Translations under genes and position numbers: made by a program | The notes under the pieces: model-generated | What the model was told of the DNA's origin: nothing | Seen by the model: only the letters and a program-made list of their open reading frames with translations | Database searches by the model: none | DNA from: Caryophanales bacterium UBA6259 | GTDB lineage: Bacteria > Bacillota > Bacilli > Tepidibacillales > Tepidibacillaceae | Length of the DNA: 64,000 nucleotides | Direction: 5' to 3' | Assembly (NCBI GenBank): GCA_002441135.1 | Contig: DJVJ01000050.1 | Location: forward strand, 9,329-73,328 | Shown here: piece by piece, positions 41,170 through 50,639 of the stretch | Numbering within the stretch: position 1 is the first letter of the stretch | How the letters are laid out: every line of letters starts with the position of its first letter

Positions 41170-42567
41170 TTACAATTTTTCGCTATCCTTCCATACATCA
41201 ACCAATTGATAAGCTACCTTCCAAATATCTCCTGCACCCATGGTCAGGATTAAATCATTTGGTTGAGCAGCTTTTAATAGATAATCAAAAACCTCTTCCT
41301 TTGTAGGGAAAAACTTTACGTTTTCATTGCTGTTTTGCTTGATTAATTCGACCAATTTGGTTGCACTTACTCCTTCAATCCGTTTTTCACCAGCTGGGGA
41401 GTAAATGTCAGTAATAATGACTTCATCTGCCTCTGAAAAAGCCCGGCTAAATGCATCCAAAAGAAAAAATGTTCTGGTATAACGTTGAGGCTGAAAAACA
41501 GCAATAATTCTTTTATCAGTTGCCTTTGATGCACTTATTGTAGCTTGAATTTCTGTTGGATGATGGGCATAATCATCCACCACCGTAATATCCTTATATT
41601 CCCCAATTACCTGGAATCGACGTTTAGCACCTGTAAATCCTTTTAAGGCATTCACAATTCCCTCAAAAGGAACTCCTACCTCTAGCCCTACAATAATCGT
41701 AGCCATCGCATTTAAAACATTATGGTTTCCCGGTACAGACAGCACCACTTCACCTAGCTCTTTTCCATGATATGCCACAGTAAAAGAGACACTTCGGTTC
41801 AAGGATTTAATGTTCGTAGCCACCATATCTGCTTTCTCATCAAAACCATATGTTATTACATCGGCCTTTATATCTCCTAAAAGCTCCTGAATGTAAGGGT
41901 CATCATAACAGACAATAGCTTTCCCATCTGGCTTTACTTGACTTAGAAATTGACGATAGGCCCCTTTTAACTTTTCAAAATTCCCATCATAATTTTCTAA
42001 ATGATCCGCTTCAATATTGGTTACTACCCCTAAATATGGATAGTATTGAAGAAATGTACCATCACTTTCATCTGCTTCTGCAACCACATAATCACTTTTT
42101 CCTGCTTTTGCATTGCTACCAATATCTAAAACCTCACCACCAATAACAAAGGTTGGATCAATTTGATTTTTTTCTAATACCAGTGCAATCATGGAAGAGG
42201 TTGTGGTTTTTCCATGAGCACCAGCGACAGCAATACCATTTTTTTGATTTAAAATCTTTGCAAGCATTTGTGATCTGTGAATAAGGGGAATATTGTTTTT
42301 TTCTGCTGCAATTAATTCTACATTATCCTTTGGGATATCCGTGGAATAGATCACTAATTCAGCACCAGTAATATTTGACTCATCATGACCGATAAACACA
42401 TGTGCGCCTCTTGCTACCAATTTATCTGTTAAATCCTTCTTTACTACATCTGAACCACTTACTTGATATCCTAAATCTAACATGACTCGCGCAATAGCGC
42501 TCATGCCATAGCCACCAATCCCAATAAAATGAACACGTTGTGGACTACTATTCACCCTATTCACCAA
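41170..42567 (-). CDS. murC: UDP-N-acetylmuramate--L-alanine ligase
   Basis: First amino-acid ligase of peptidoglycan precursor synthesis. It has the N-terminal FIGIGGYGMSAIA, the ATP loop GAHGKTTTSSM, and the central YYPYLGVVTNIEADHLENYD and DDYAHHPTEIQA motifs. 465 residues if the TTG at 42567 is used; GTG at 42564 or 42555 is equally possible, as AAAGG is close to all three. It starts four bases after the folC stop. In B. subtilis murC is elsewhere; here folC-murC form a unit ended by a terminator. Confidence 0.93.
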   Translation of the reverse strand: MVNRVNSSPQRVHFIGIGGYGMSAIARVMLDLGYQVSGSDVVKKDLTDKLVARGAHVFIGHDESNITGAELVIYSTDIPKDNVELIAAEKNNIPLIHRSQMLAKILNQKNGIAVAGAHGKTTTSSMIALVLEKNQIDPTFVIGGEVLDIGSNAKAGKSDYVVAEADESDGTFLQYYPYLGVVTNIEADHLENYDGNFEKLKGAYRQFLSQVKPDGKAIVCYDDPYIQELLGDIKADVITYGFDEKADMVATNIKSLNRSVSFTVAYHGKELGEVVLSVPGNHNVLNAMATIIVGLEVGVPFEGIVNALKGFTGAKRRFQVIGEYKDITVVDDYAHHPTEIQATISASKATDKRIIAVFQPQRYTRTFFLLDAFSRAFSEADEVIITDIYSPAGEKRIEGVSATKLVELIKQNSNENVKFFPTKEEVFDYLLKAAQPNDLILTMGAGDIWKVAYQLVDVWKDSEKL

Positions 42568-42570
42568 CCT

Positions 42571-43899
42571 TTAATTCTTTTTCTTTTCTATCATATAACG
42601 ACGAACGTCAGAGATTAAATATAAGGAACCGGTAATTATTAATAGATCTTTTGGTTCCGCCATCCCCACTGCTGTGTCAACTGCTTCTTGCCATGAAGAA
42701 ATCGTTTGGTATGTAACCGGTAATTGTAACCCTTCTATTTGTTGTTCTAAATCCTCAATCTTAGAAGCCCTTGGATTATCTGGCTCTGTTAAGATAAGAT
42801 GATCTGCTACTGAAGATACAACATGAAGAAATTCATCCACCGCTTTGTCCTTTAAAATACCAGTAACCATAATTAGACGATTATAATCATATAATTTAAT
42901 AGTTTCTACTAAGCTTATCGCACCTTGTGGATTATGGGCCCCATCAAGGATAACCAAAGGATCCTCCATCACCTTTTCAAAGCGTCCAGGCCAAAATGTA
43001 AATTTCATTCCATTCATGATGCCTTCTTCTTCCACCATAAATGCATAATACTGCCTTAAAATTTCAATAGCCATTAAAGCAACACCCGCATTTTTCACTT
43101 GATGGGGTCCCTGCATTTTTATTTCAATATCATTTATTTTTGAAAACATTCCTTCAAAATTAAATTGACTTCCATTTACGGTCATCTTATTGGTTTGTAT
43201 AGAAAAATGTTCATTGATTTGATAAACTGGTGCCCTTTTTTCTGTTGCAGTCTGCTTGATGACAGCAATAGCCTCTTCTTGCTCTACCCCAGAAATTACG
43301 GGTACACCGGATTTTATTATCCCTGCTTTTTCAAAAGCAATTGCTTCTAAGGTATTTCCGAGTAGGTCCATATGGTCATATCCTATACTAGTAATCACGG
43401 AAAGGATAGGATGTACAATATTAGTAGAATCTAATCTTCCACCTAAGCCTGTTTCCCAGATCACAATCTCCGGATAGGCAATCTTTGCAAAATAAAGAAT
43501 CGCAATTGCAGTTACAACTTCAAATTCAGTTGGCGCCCCTAATTCCGATTCCTCTAATTCCTTGGCAATAGGGAGAATTTGATTTAACGTCTTTACAAGA
43601 TCTTCTCCACTAATATCTTCACCATTGATTTGAATCCGATTCGTAAAATGAATCAAATAAGGAGAAGTAAAGGTTCCGACTAAATATCCAGATCGTTTTA
43701 ACACTTCACTAATAAAACTTACAGTAGAGCCTTTTCCATTAGTACCAGCCACATGAAGATATTTCACTCTGCGTTCTGGATGGTTTAAACGCTCCATCAT
43801 ATATTCCATTCGCGCTAAGCCTGGCTTTATTCCTAAAGTTTTTAGATTGTGAATCCATTCAATTGCTTCTTCCATCGTTTGAACTTGTTCCACACTCAT
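42571..43899 (-). CDS. folC: Folylpolyglutamate/dihydrofolate synthase
   Basis: Adds glutamate to dihydropteroate and/or folates. 442 residues of the Mur-ligase superfamily with the P-loop AGTNGKGSTVSF, the omega loop FTSPYLIHFTNRIQING and DGAHNPQGA. GAGGAG precedes the ATG. It follows valS as in B. subtilis, 100 bases away with a hairpin in between. Confidence 0.95.
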   Translation of the reverse strand: MSVEQVQTMEEAIEWIHNLKTLGIKPGLARMEYMMERLNHPERRVKYLHVAGTNGKGSTVSFISEVLKRSGYLVGTFTSPYLIHFTNRIQINGEDISGEDLVKTLNQILPIAKELEESELGAPTEFEVVTAIAILYFAKIAYPEIVIWETGLGGRLDSTNIVHPILSVITSIGYDHMDLLGNTLEAIAFEKAGIIKSGVPVISGVEQEEAIAVIKQTATEKRAPVYQINEHFSIQTNKMTVNGSQFNFEGMFSKINDIEIKMQGPHQVKNAGVALMAIEILRQYYAFMVEEEGIMNGMKFTFWPGRFEKVMEDPLVILDGAHNPQGAISLVETIKLYDYNRLIMVTGILKDKAVDEFLHVVSSVADHLILTEPDNPRASKIEDLEQQIEGLQLPVTYQTISSWQEAVDTAVGMAEPKDLLIITGSLYLISDVRRYMIEKKKN

Positions 43900-43948
43900 A
43901 ACTCCTCACCACTCTTCAATATTTTATGATGAATTAGAATAGATATGA

Positions 43949-43986
43949 CCTGAGGACGAACTAGAAAGTTCGCCCTTTTTTCAGGC
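43949..43986. other. Nested inverted repeat between valS and folC
   Basis: CGAACT-AGAA-AGTTCG (43957-43972) is nested inside CCTGA/TCAGG arms. The T-run lies on the plus-strand side only, so it would terminate plus-strand (antisense) transcription better than valS. It is probably a folded element in the valS-folC mRNA. Confidence 0.5.
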
Positions 43987-43999
43987 ATTCTTTTAATAC

Positions 44000-46657
44000 C
44001 TATAGAGCCTTCAATTCATTAATACGTGCTAACACTTTATCTCTTTTTTCTATATAATCCTTCTCTTTTTCCTTTTCTGCTTCAATTACTTGAGCAGGGG
44101 CTTTATCTGTAAATCCTTTATTTGCTAATTTCTTTTGTACTCGTTCCACTTCAAAGTTTAGGTTTTCTAATTCCTTTTCTAAACGAGCAATTTCCTGTTG
44201 AATATCGATTAAGCCTGCTAAAGGAAGATAAATTTCTGCACCTGTTACCACAGCGGACATTGCTTTATCTGGAGAAGCTAAGTCAATACCAATCTGTAAT
44301 TCTTCGGGATTACAGAATTTTTTAATATATTCTGTTCCTTTTCTTAATGTATCTTCATTTTCAATACTATCTGGCTTTAAGATCAATTGAATTTTTTTGC
44401 TTAATGGAACATTTACTTCCGCACGAATATTACGAACAGAGCGAATAACATCCATTAATAAGCCCATCTCTTTTGCTGCTTGAGGGAATTCAAACTCATC
44501 CTTTGCTTGTGGCCATGCTGATAAAGTAATGGTTTCTCCTTGGTGTGGGAGATGCTGCCATATTTCCTCGGTAATAAAAGGCATATATGGATGTAATAAA
44601 CGTAAAATACGATCTAAAGTATACGTTAATACTGATTTTGTCGTCTTTTTCGCCTGTTGATCTTCTCCATAAAGGGAAAGCTTCGCAAGTTCAATATACC
44701 AATCACAGAACTCATCCCAAATAAAGCTCGTTAAACTTCTTCCTGCCTCACCAAAGTCATATTGCTCTAATAAACGAGTTACATTTTTAATCGTTTGATT
44801 TAAACGATGGAGAATCCATTGGTCAGATGTAGATAATGGACCTGAAAAATCAATATCCTCCGCTTTAAAATCTTCAAGATTCATGATAGTAAAGCGAGAA
44901 GCATTCCATATTTTATTGGCAAAGTTTCTTGCAGCTTCTACCCGTTCAAAATTAAAACGCAGGTCTTGTCCCGGTGTACTACCTGTAGAAATCATAAAAC
45001 GTAATGCATCTGCACCATATTGCTCAATAACTTCTAATGGGTCAATTCCATTTCCTAATGATTTAGACATTTTTCTTCCTTGGCTATCACGAACCAAGCC
45101 ATGAATATATACATCCTTAAATGGATTTTGCTCTGTGAACTCTAGTGCAGTAAATATCATTCTTGCAACCCAGAAAAAGATAATGTCGTAGCCAGTAACT
45201 AGTACATTAGTTGGGTAATAACGCTTCAGATCTTCTGTTTGCTCTGGCCAACCCATAGTAGAAAAAGGCCATAATGCAGAGCTAAACCAAGTATCAAGTA
45301 CATCCTCATCCTGCTTTAGCTGATGATTGCCACAGCTACAAACGGTTGGTTCCTCCATCTGAACAATGGTTTCACCACAGGATTCGCAATACCATGCTGG
45401 AATACGGTGACCCCACCATAATTGTCTAGAGATACACCAATCTCGAATATTCTCTATCCATCCAAGGTATACTTTTTCAAATCGATCAGGGATAAAACGA
45501 ACACCCTGTGCTTCCTTCTGTTGTTTAATTGCTTGCTCTGCTAATGGCTTCATTTTTACAAACCATTGCGTAGACAAATATGGCTCAACAACAGCACCAG
45601 TACGTTCACTATGTCCGACAGAGTGAAGATGCTCTTCAATTTTAAATAGAACTCCTTGTTCTTGCAAATCTTTCACGATTTGCTTACGGCAAACAAAACG
45701 ATCCAGTCCTTGGTAGATACCTGCATTTTCGTTCATCTTACCAGAGTCATCCATTACTAATACTCGTGGTAGGTCATGACGAGTACCAATCTCAAAATCA
45801 TTCGGATCATGTGCAGGAGTAATTTTTACAGCACCACTACCAAATTCACGGTCTACATATTCATCCGCAATAATAGGAATTTCTCTACCAACAATCGGAA
45901 GAATTACTGTTTTACCAATTAGATGCTGGTATCTCTCATCCTTTGGATGAACAGCTACTGCAGTATCTCCAAGCATAGTTTCTGGTCTTGTTGTTGCTAC
46001 TTCAATCGATCCAGTTCCATCCTTTAAAGGATATTTCATATGGTAAAAAGCACCCATAATTTCTTTATGTTCTACTTCGATGTCTGATAAAGCAGTTCTT
46101 GCTTCTGGGTCCCAGTTAATTATATATTCTCCACGATAAATTAGTCCTTTTTCATATAGACTAACAAACACTTTACGAACCGCTTTAGAAAGTCCTTCAT
46201 CTAATGTAAAGCGTTCACGAGAGTAGTCAAGCGACAAGCCAAGCTTTCCCCATTGCTCGTGAATACGGTCCGCATATTTTTCCTTCCACTCCCAAGCATG
46301 CTCTAAGAATTTGTCTCGCCCAAGCTCATATCGATTCATTCCTTCTTCTTTAAGCTTGGCATCCACCTTTGCTTGTGTAGCAATTCCAGCATGGTCAGTT
46401 CCTGGTAACCATAAGGCATCATAGCCCTGCATTCTTTTCATTCGAACCATAATATCTTGTAATGTAAAATCAAGAGCATGTCCAATATGTAGCATTCCTG
46501 TTACATTAGGTGGTGGTATAACAACGGAATATGGCTCCTTTGTTTTATCTTCACCCGCTTTAAAAAACTCATTACTGACCCAAAATTGACTCCACTTTTT
46601 CTCAATTTCTTTTGGATCATAGGTAGTAGGAATTTGCAGTTCAATCTTTTCAGTCAT
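44000..46657 (-). CDS. valS: Valyl-tRNA synthetase
   Basis: 885 residues. HIGH-type motif PPPNVTGMLHIGHALD near the N-terminus, KMSKS in GRKMSKSLGNGIDP, an editing domain (TTRPETMLGDTAVAVHP) and the C-terminal coiled coil (ARLEKELENLNFEVERVQKKL, split here for clarity: ARLEKELENLN and FEVERVQKKL) that holds tRNA-Val. Preceded by a complete T-box leader, so expression should respond to uncharged tRNA-Val. Confidence 0.97.
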   Translation of the reverse strand: MTEKIELQIPTTYDPKEIEKKWSQFWVSNEFFKAGEDKTKEPYSVVIPPPNVTGMLHIGHALDFTLQDIMVRMKRMQGYDALWLPGTDHAGIATQAKVDAKLKEEGMNRYELGRDKFLEHAWEWKEKYADRIHEQWGKLGLSLDYSRERFTLDEGLSKAVRKVFVSLYEKGLIYRGEYIINWDPEARTALSDIEVEHKEIMGAFYHMKYPLKDGTGSIEVATTRPETMLGDTAVAVHPKDERYQHLIGKTVILPIVGREIPIIADEYVDREFGSGAVKITPAHDPNDFEIGTRHDLPRVLVMDDSGKMNENAGIYQGLDRFVCRKQIVKDLQEQGVLFKIEEHLHSVGHSERTGAVVEPYLSTQWFVKMKPLAEQAIKQQKEAQGVRFIPDRFEKVYLGWIENIRDWCISRQLWWGHRIPAWYCESCGETIVQMEEPTVCSCGNHQLKQDEDVLDTWFSSALWPFSTMGWPEQTEDLKRYYPTNVLVTGYDIIFFWVARMIFTALEFTEQNPFKDVYIHGLVRDSQGRKMSKSLGNGIDPLEVIEQYGADALRFMISTGSTPGQDLRFNFERVEAARNFANKIWNASRFTIMNLEDFKAEDIDFSGPLSTSDQWILHRLNQTIKNVTRLLEQYDFGEAGRSLTSFIWDEFCDWYIELAKLSLYGEDQQAKKTTKSVLTYTLDRILRLLHPYMPFITEEIWQHLPHQGETITLSAWPQAKDEFEFPQAAKEMGLLMDVIRSVRNIRAEVNVPLSKKIQLILKPDSIENEDTLRKGTEYIKKFCNPEELQIGIDLASPDKAMSAVVTGAEIYLPLAGLIDIQQEIARLEKELENLNFEVERVQKKLANKGFTDKAPAQVIEAEKEKEKDYIEKRDKVLARINELKAL

Positions 46658-46693
46658 GATAAACCTCCTCCGTTAATCTTTGATTAATTTTTA

Positions 46694-46998
46694 AAAATAA
46701 AAAAACTCTGTTCATCCTCAAAGGACGAATAGAGTTATATTCGCGGTACCACCTTTGTTCATAGCATTAAATCAATAGGTATAACTAAAAAACACATAAT
46801 GCTATGCACTTAATTGGATAACGGGTTCTCCGATCCTTCCTACTTCATTTCAAAAGGATTACTTCAGGGCGACCTTCGATAATTCATTCCCTAGAAAACC
46901 TTTCAGCTAATGGTTCTCCTCTCTAAAGGGGTACTTATCTACTCTTCCCTTTCATCGTAATTGATGACTATATAAATTGTAATATACTTCTATTATTA
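46694..46998 (-). promoter_or_regulatory. T-box riboswitch of valS (Val, GUC specifier)
   Basis: The minus strand carries the T-box sequence AAGGTGGTACCGCG (46743-46756). It is followed by a terminator stem ACTCTATTCGTCC / GAGGATGAACAGAGT and a T-run (46694-46736). Upstream, a long stem I region ends in ATCGAAGGTCGCCC, where GUC followed by a purine fits the specifier codon for valine. This matches transcription-attenuation control by uncharged tRNA-Val. Confidence 0.92.
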
Positions 46999-47004
46999 TT
47001 CTAT

Positions 47005-47033
47005 ATTGTAATGGCTTCTTTTCATAAAGTCAA
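47005..47033 (-). promoter_or_regulatory. Sigma-A promoter of the valS T-box transcript
   Basis: TTGACT (47028-47033), 17-base spacer, TACAAT (47005-47010) on the minus strand, at the expected distance upstream of the T-box. Confidence 0.7.
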
Positions 47034-47113
47034 ATCCCGTTTTCGATATCCCGTCACACCTTTTATTCTCTGTACATAATTTATATTATCCTGATGTTAG
47101 GGGTGTGATATTG

Positions 47114-47275
47114 ATGAAATTCTTCAAACAATTCCGTTATGCCATACGTTCTTTAGTGTTCCCCTTAATTATTTTACAATTTATGAGAACGATGTTTTTC
47201 CCTACTCCCTTTGATGTGTTCATTTTATTTTTATTATTTATGATTTATATAGGGTTTCTAATAGGAATATATTAG
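47114..47275 (+). CDS. Small (53-residue) basic-hydrophobic membrane protein
   Basis: A plus-strand ORF with GGGGTG eight bases upstream of the ATG. The product starts MKFFKQFRYAIRSLVFPL (basic amphipathic), then LIILQFMRTMFFPTPFD and a C-terminal membrane helix (about 35-52, VFILFLLFMIYIGFLIG). It lies in the 320-base gap between the valS promoter and the CotS-like genes, on the opposite strand. It ends 8 bases from the stop of the convergent gene. I do not recognise a named family; the RT-FFPTP-D core looks like a conserved motif. Coding status rests on the ribosome-binding site and residue pattern. Confidence 0.6.
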   Translation: MKFFKQFRYAIRSLVFPLIILQFMRTMFFPTPFDVFILFLLFMIYIGFLIGIY

Positions 47276-47282
47276 TTCTTTT

Positions 47283-48284
47283 TCAATCTAGCCACCTGTT
47301 TTGGTCAACAAACCAAAGCATCTCTTTTTGCTGGCCCCAGCGAGTCTGTAGCTTTGCTAAGTAGATCTCTGATGTCCAATCCTTTGATTTTTTCTCATAA
47401 TTTTGGATCAGAGTAATTAAACGTTCTGGAAACATTAAGTATATGGCTAACAATTTCTTTTCCTGCTTGTTTAAAGGCACAATGCTTTCATAGGCTTTTA
47501 TCCATTGACTAGCCCAGGTCCGATGTTCTTTATTTAATATATATTTCCGTATAAATCCTGCCAAATCTCGAACTGGACTATCCAGACTAAGATAATGAAA
47601 ATCTAGAAAGAGCAATTTTTGATAATCCGTAAGTAGTACATTGCGATGATGGATCCTCCCGTGAGAAATCGTTTTTCTTAATTGCTGAAAGGAATGATAC
47701 TCAATTAACCATTGTTGGAGCTGTACAACAGCGTCTGAAGCCCATTCCTGAATAAAAGGAAGGTAGGATAGCAAAACATGTTCAAAGGTAGTAAGATTAC
47801 CCTTCCTTTTTAACTTTTTGCTATATTTTTGGAGCCATCCTATTCTTTGATTCCAAGTATCCCTAATTGTTTCTTCACTTAAATAGTGATAATTAGAATG
47901 CGTTGGTGTAAAAGAAAAACCTAGCTGGTGCATGTTGGCCATTCCTTTGGCCATCGATAAAAGATGAGCTTGATGATTGAGAAGCAGGGGGCCTCCCATT
48001 ACCCATTTAGTCAGATAGACCATTCCACTTTCTGTCGGTACAAAAAGATCTCCATATTTGTTTGGGATGATTTTTGGCACATGAAAGGAGTGGTTTCTTA
48101 GATATTGGACAACCTCTGACATTCGAATCATTTGTTCTCTGGAAACCTGAGCTTTTCGTAATGCGAAATCCCCTTGTGACGTACGGATTCGGATCACGGA
48201 TTTAAACACTTCATAATCTTTTGTATCAATATCATATTCCTTCCAAACATGCGCATGAATACCTAATGGAAAATCTCGGGACAT
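47283..48284 (-). CDS. CotS-family protein, degenerate kinase (YsxE-like, second copy)
   Basis: 333 residues with the CotS/APH-like fold. The catalytic loop reads HGRIHHRN (208-215): the base Asp is replaced by Arg, while the Asn and the metal Asp (LDFH, 227-230) remain. Phosphotransfer is therefore doubtful and a structural coat role more likely. It lies 36 bases after the other CotS-like gene and downstream of spoVID, the position of ysxE in B. subtilis. GGAGG precedes the ATG. Confidence 0.72.
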   Translation of the reverse strand: MSRDFPLGIHAHVWKEYDIDTKDYEVFKSVIRIRTSQGDFALRKAQVSREQMIRMSEVVQYLRNHSFHVPKIIPNKYGDLFVPTESGMVYLTKWVMGGPLLLNHQAHLLSMAKGMANMHQLGFSFTPTHSNYHYLSEETIRDTWNQRIGWLQKYSKKLKRKGNLTTFEHVLLSYLPFIQEWASDAVVQLQQWLIEYHSFQQLRKTISHGRIHHRNVLLTDYQKLLFLDFHYLSLDSPVRDLAGFIRKYILNKEHRTWASQWIKAYESIVPLNKQEKKLLAIYLMFPERLITLIQNYEKKSKDWTSEIYLAKLQTRWGQQKEMLWFVDQNRWLD

Positions 48285-48320
48285 AAATAGTCCTCCTAAA
48301 CCATTAAATTAACGAACCAA

Positions 48321-49289
48321 TCATAACGAGAATAGGCTGTTTACAAGCTGAGCCTGATTAATATTTAAGCCTATCAATTCTTTTAACTGAGCATCCATAT
48401 TTATCGATACAGGCTTTATTCCTGCAATATAATAGCTATATAAAAATTTCCACAAATCATGCGGAAAAGATAGATAGGCAATCATCCACTGCTTATCTAT
48501 TTTCTCCATTGGAATCCACTGCTGATATTCCTCTAATAATACCGATATTTTATCGATATCAAAATTGCTTTTCTGGTAAATGTGATTACTTAGCTTTGCT
48601 AAATCATAGACTGGAATATCAAAGATTGGGAGAGGCAAATGAGAAAGCCAACCTTCTTGGTAAGGATCAATGCGTAGACTAGATAGTTTTAAACTTCCAT
48701 GAATCCATTGTGGCTGAGCTCCATTTCTAAAGAGATTTCTTTCTAACTTCTCAACAAGCTCCACACTTTCTCTTGTTGTCTCTATTAGATTAGTGATGTG
48801 AGATTGGACCGTTTCATCGATTGGTTCCTTTTGCTTCTTTTCTTTTAGCTGTTCTTCAATCCGTTGGAAATGCTTTAGTCCCCGTAAATATTGCGGAGAC
48901 CAAGCCTTCCATTGTTTTTTTACTTCTACTTTTGCCGATGCCAAATGAAACTCAGCAATTGTTTTTGCGGCAATTATTAAATCGTTATTACTAGTCGTAG
49001 GTATTTTACCTGTAATATGATCAGTAAGACTAAATCCATACAGTCCCTGGATAATATAGGGATTTCCTCTACTATCACGGATAAAACGATCGATCTTTCG
49101 AAATCCAGCTCGAGCAAGGTCCTCTCTGTATTGAAAATGTAATTGCAGCTCCTTAGGAGAATCCCACCGTTTTAAAATTTTCGTTCCTTTATTGGTAGAG
49201 AGTTTATAATAGAGTGGATTCTCCTCTACTTCCTTAACTTCTACTGGGTATTGTTGAAGAATCTGGTCTAAACTGCTTTGATTTCCCAT
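48321..49289 (-). CDS. CotS-family pseudokinase (YsxE-like, first copy)
   Basis: 322 residues from ATG 49289 (GGGAG upstream). The fold is recognisable from the N-lobe (YYKLSTNKGTKILKRW) and the loop WIHGSLKLSS (about 195-204). Both the catalytic Asp and the Asn of the usual HGDxxxxN motif are Ser here, so it cannot work as a normal kinase. An IFDIPVYDLAKL segment keeps the metal-site Asp. It starts 13 bases after spoVID. Spore coat role inferred from family and operon. Confidence 0.7.
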   Translation of the reverse strand: MGNQSSLDQILQQYPVEVKEVEENPLYYKLSTNKGTKILKRWDSPKELQLHFQYREDLARAGFRKIDRFIRDSRGNPYIIQGLYGFSLTDHITGKIPTTSNNDLIIAAKTIAEFHLASAKVEVKKQWKAWSPQYLRGLKHFQRIEEQLKEKKQKEPIDETVQSHITNLIETTRESVELVEKLERNLFRNGAQPQWIHGSLKLSSLRIDPYQEGWLSHLPLPIFDIPVYDLAKLSNHIYQKSNFDIDKISVLLEEYQQWIPMEKIDKQWMIAYLSFPHDLWKFLYSYYIAGIKPVSINMDAQLKELIGLNINQAQLVNSLFSL

Positions 49290-49302
49290 CCTCACTAACT
49301 CC

Positions 49303-50439
49303 CTAAGCTTTTAATGGAATATACAAAATTTGACCTGCATTTACTTGACCATTTTCTAACCGATTATATTGGATTAAATCATATTCCTTAACCTGATATT
49401 TTTTTGCAAGGAATTCTAAAGTATCTTCTTTTTGCACAATGATCATTTTTACTTTTGCTCTTTTTTCCTCATTACCTTTTAATAAACTGAATAACATTTT
49501 TTTAGATGGACCAATATCCTCTATTACTTTTTCATTTACTTGTTTATTTTCATTACCAAGTTGATTCTCATCTAAATTATCATTTATCTCTGCTAAACTT
49601 TCTTCCTTGGATAGAACCTCCTGAACTGGTGCTTCTGTTTTCTCTGGCTGAACCTTCTCCTTTTTTAACAGAGAATATAACGGATTCCCACCAATGGCCT
49701 CCTTTGACTCTTCTCTTGGCTTCCCTTTAAAACCAATTTTCATTTTTTGTGTTTTTTCTTCCTCTACATTTTCAACAGATTCCATTGCCTCAATAGGCTC
49801 TATTGCTTCAACAGGTTCTATTGTCTCTATCGATGAACTGCTGCTTTCATGATTTTCTATACTTTCTTGACTTTCAATAGCGTCGATACTGTCGTCATTC
49901 GTCTGCTGATATGAATTATCTCCATAGTCTGGATAATCCTGACTCTCCGGAAAATCTTCATCATCATAAGAAGAAAATTCAACTGGTATTTCCTGTTTCA
50001 TATCTGGATGAATTCCTAATACCTTTACATGAGCAACTACTTCAATCTCTTCATCCGATAATACATCATAATCAAAATGGTCAACGACTACAAAGATTTG
50101 ATCCATATCGATTACTCTATTTTGTTGAATTTGAATCGAGAGCGGAATCTTGTACTGAAACACTTCCTGTTGACCTTTTTCAAGCTCATCTTTACTAAAC
50201 ATTTCTCCATAATGAATCCCATCTGATTGTTCATATTGCTCTTCCCAGTTTTCCTGAACATTGGGTTGACTAAATTCCCCACTAACAATTAAGTGGCCAT
50301 TGATATCTACTTTATCCCTAGAATCGTAAACATTAACAATTGGATGCATTTCTACTGTGCTTAATGTTTGAAAGCTTACATTATCTTTAAAATGCCTTAC
50401 CTTCTCACGAATTTCAAATTTCATAAATGGTTGTTCCAA
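49303..50439 (-). CDS. spoVID: SpoVID-like spore coat encasement protein
   Basis: 378 residues. The N-terminal ~150 residues (FEIREKVRHFKDN, PIVNVYDSRDKVDINGHLIVSGEF) match the SpoVID domain. A long acidic low-complexity linker with (I)E(P/S)(V/I)EAIE repeats (about 180-225) follows. A C-terminal LysM domain (about 327-377, IIVQKEDTLEFLAKKYQV) binds cortex precursors. SpoVID drives encasement and binds SafA, which is also in this window. It starts at TTG 50439 behind GGGGGGAAT. It heads the operon with two CotS-like genes, next to the hem cluster as in B. subtilis (hemL-spoVID). Confidence 0.85.
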   Translation of the reverse strand: MEQPFMKFEIREKVRHFKDNVSFQTLSTVEMHPIVNVYDSRDKVDINGHLIVSGEFSQPNVQENWEEQYEQSDGIHYGEMFSKDELEKGQQEVFQYKIPLSIQIQQNRVIDMDQIFVVVDHFDYDVLSDEEIEVVAHVKVLGIHPDMKQEIPVEFSSYDDEDFPESQDYPDYGDNSYQQTNDDSIDAIESQESIENHESSSSSIETIEPVEAIEPIEAMESVENVEEEKTQKMKIGFKGKPREESKEAIGGNPLYSLLKKEKVQPEKTEAPVQEVLSKEESLAEINDNLDENQLGNENKQVNEKVIEDIGPSKKMLFSLLKGNEEKRAKVKMIIVQKEDTLEFLAKKYQVKEYDLIQYNRLENGQVNAGQILYIPLKA

Positions 50440-50564
50440 CTTTATTCCCCCCTAGCAAAGGTTTCCTCCATAAAATATATTTATGCTTGGTCTTAGTTAT
50501 GACAATTTAATGCTAGGAAAATATCTGATTACGACAAAGAACGGATAAAAATATACAACCCAAT

Positions 50565-50612
50565 AATTAAAAAAATCCCGAATTCACTTTTTTGATGTGA
50601 ACTCGGGATTTT
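50565..50612 (-). terminator. Terminator after ferritin gene
   Basis: Long stem AAAATCCCGAATTCAC / GTGAACTCGGGATTTT with one mismatch and a 9-base loop, followed on the minus strand by a T-run. It starts 28 bases after the ftn stop. The rest of the gap to spoVID holds no convincing promoter. Confidence 0.88.
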
Positions 50613-50639
50613 AACGTTTTTAATTTTCTTTAATTCTCT

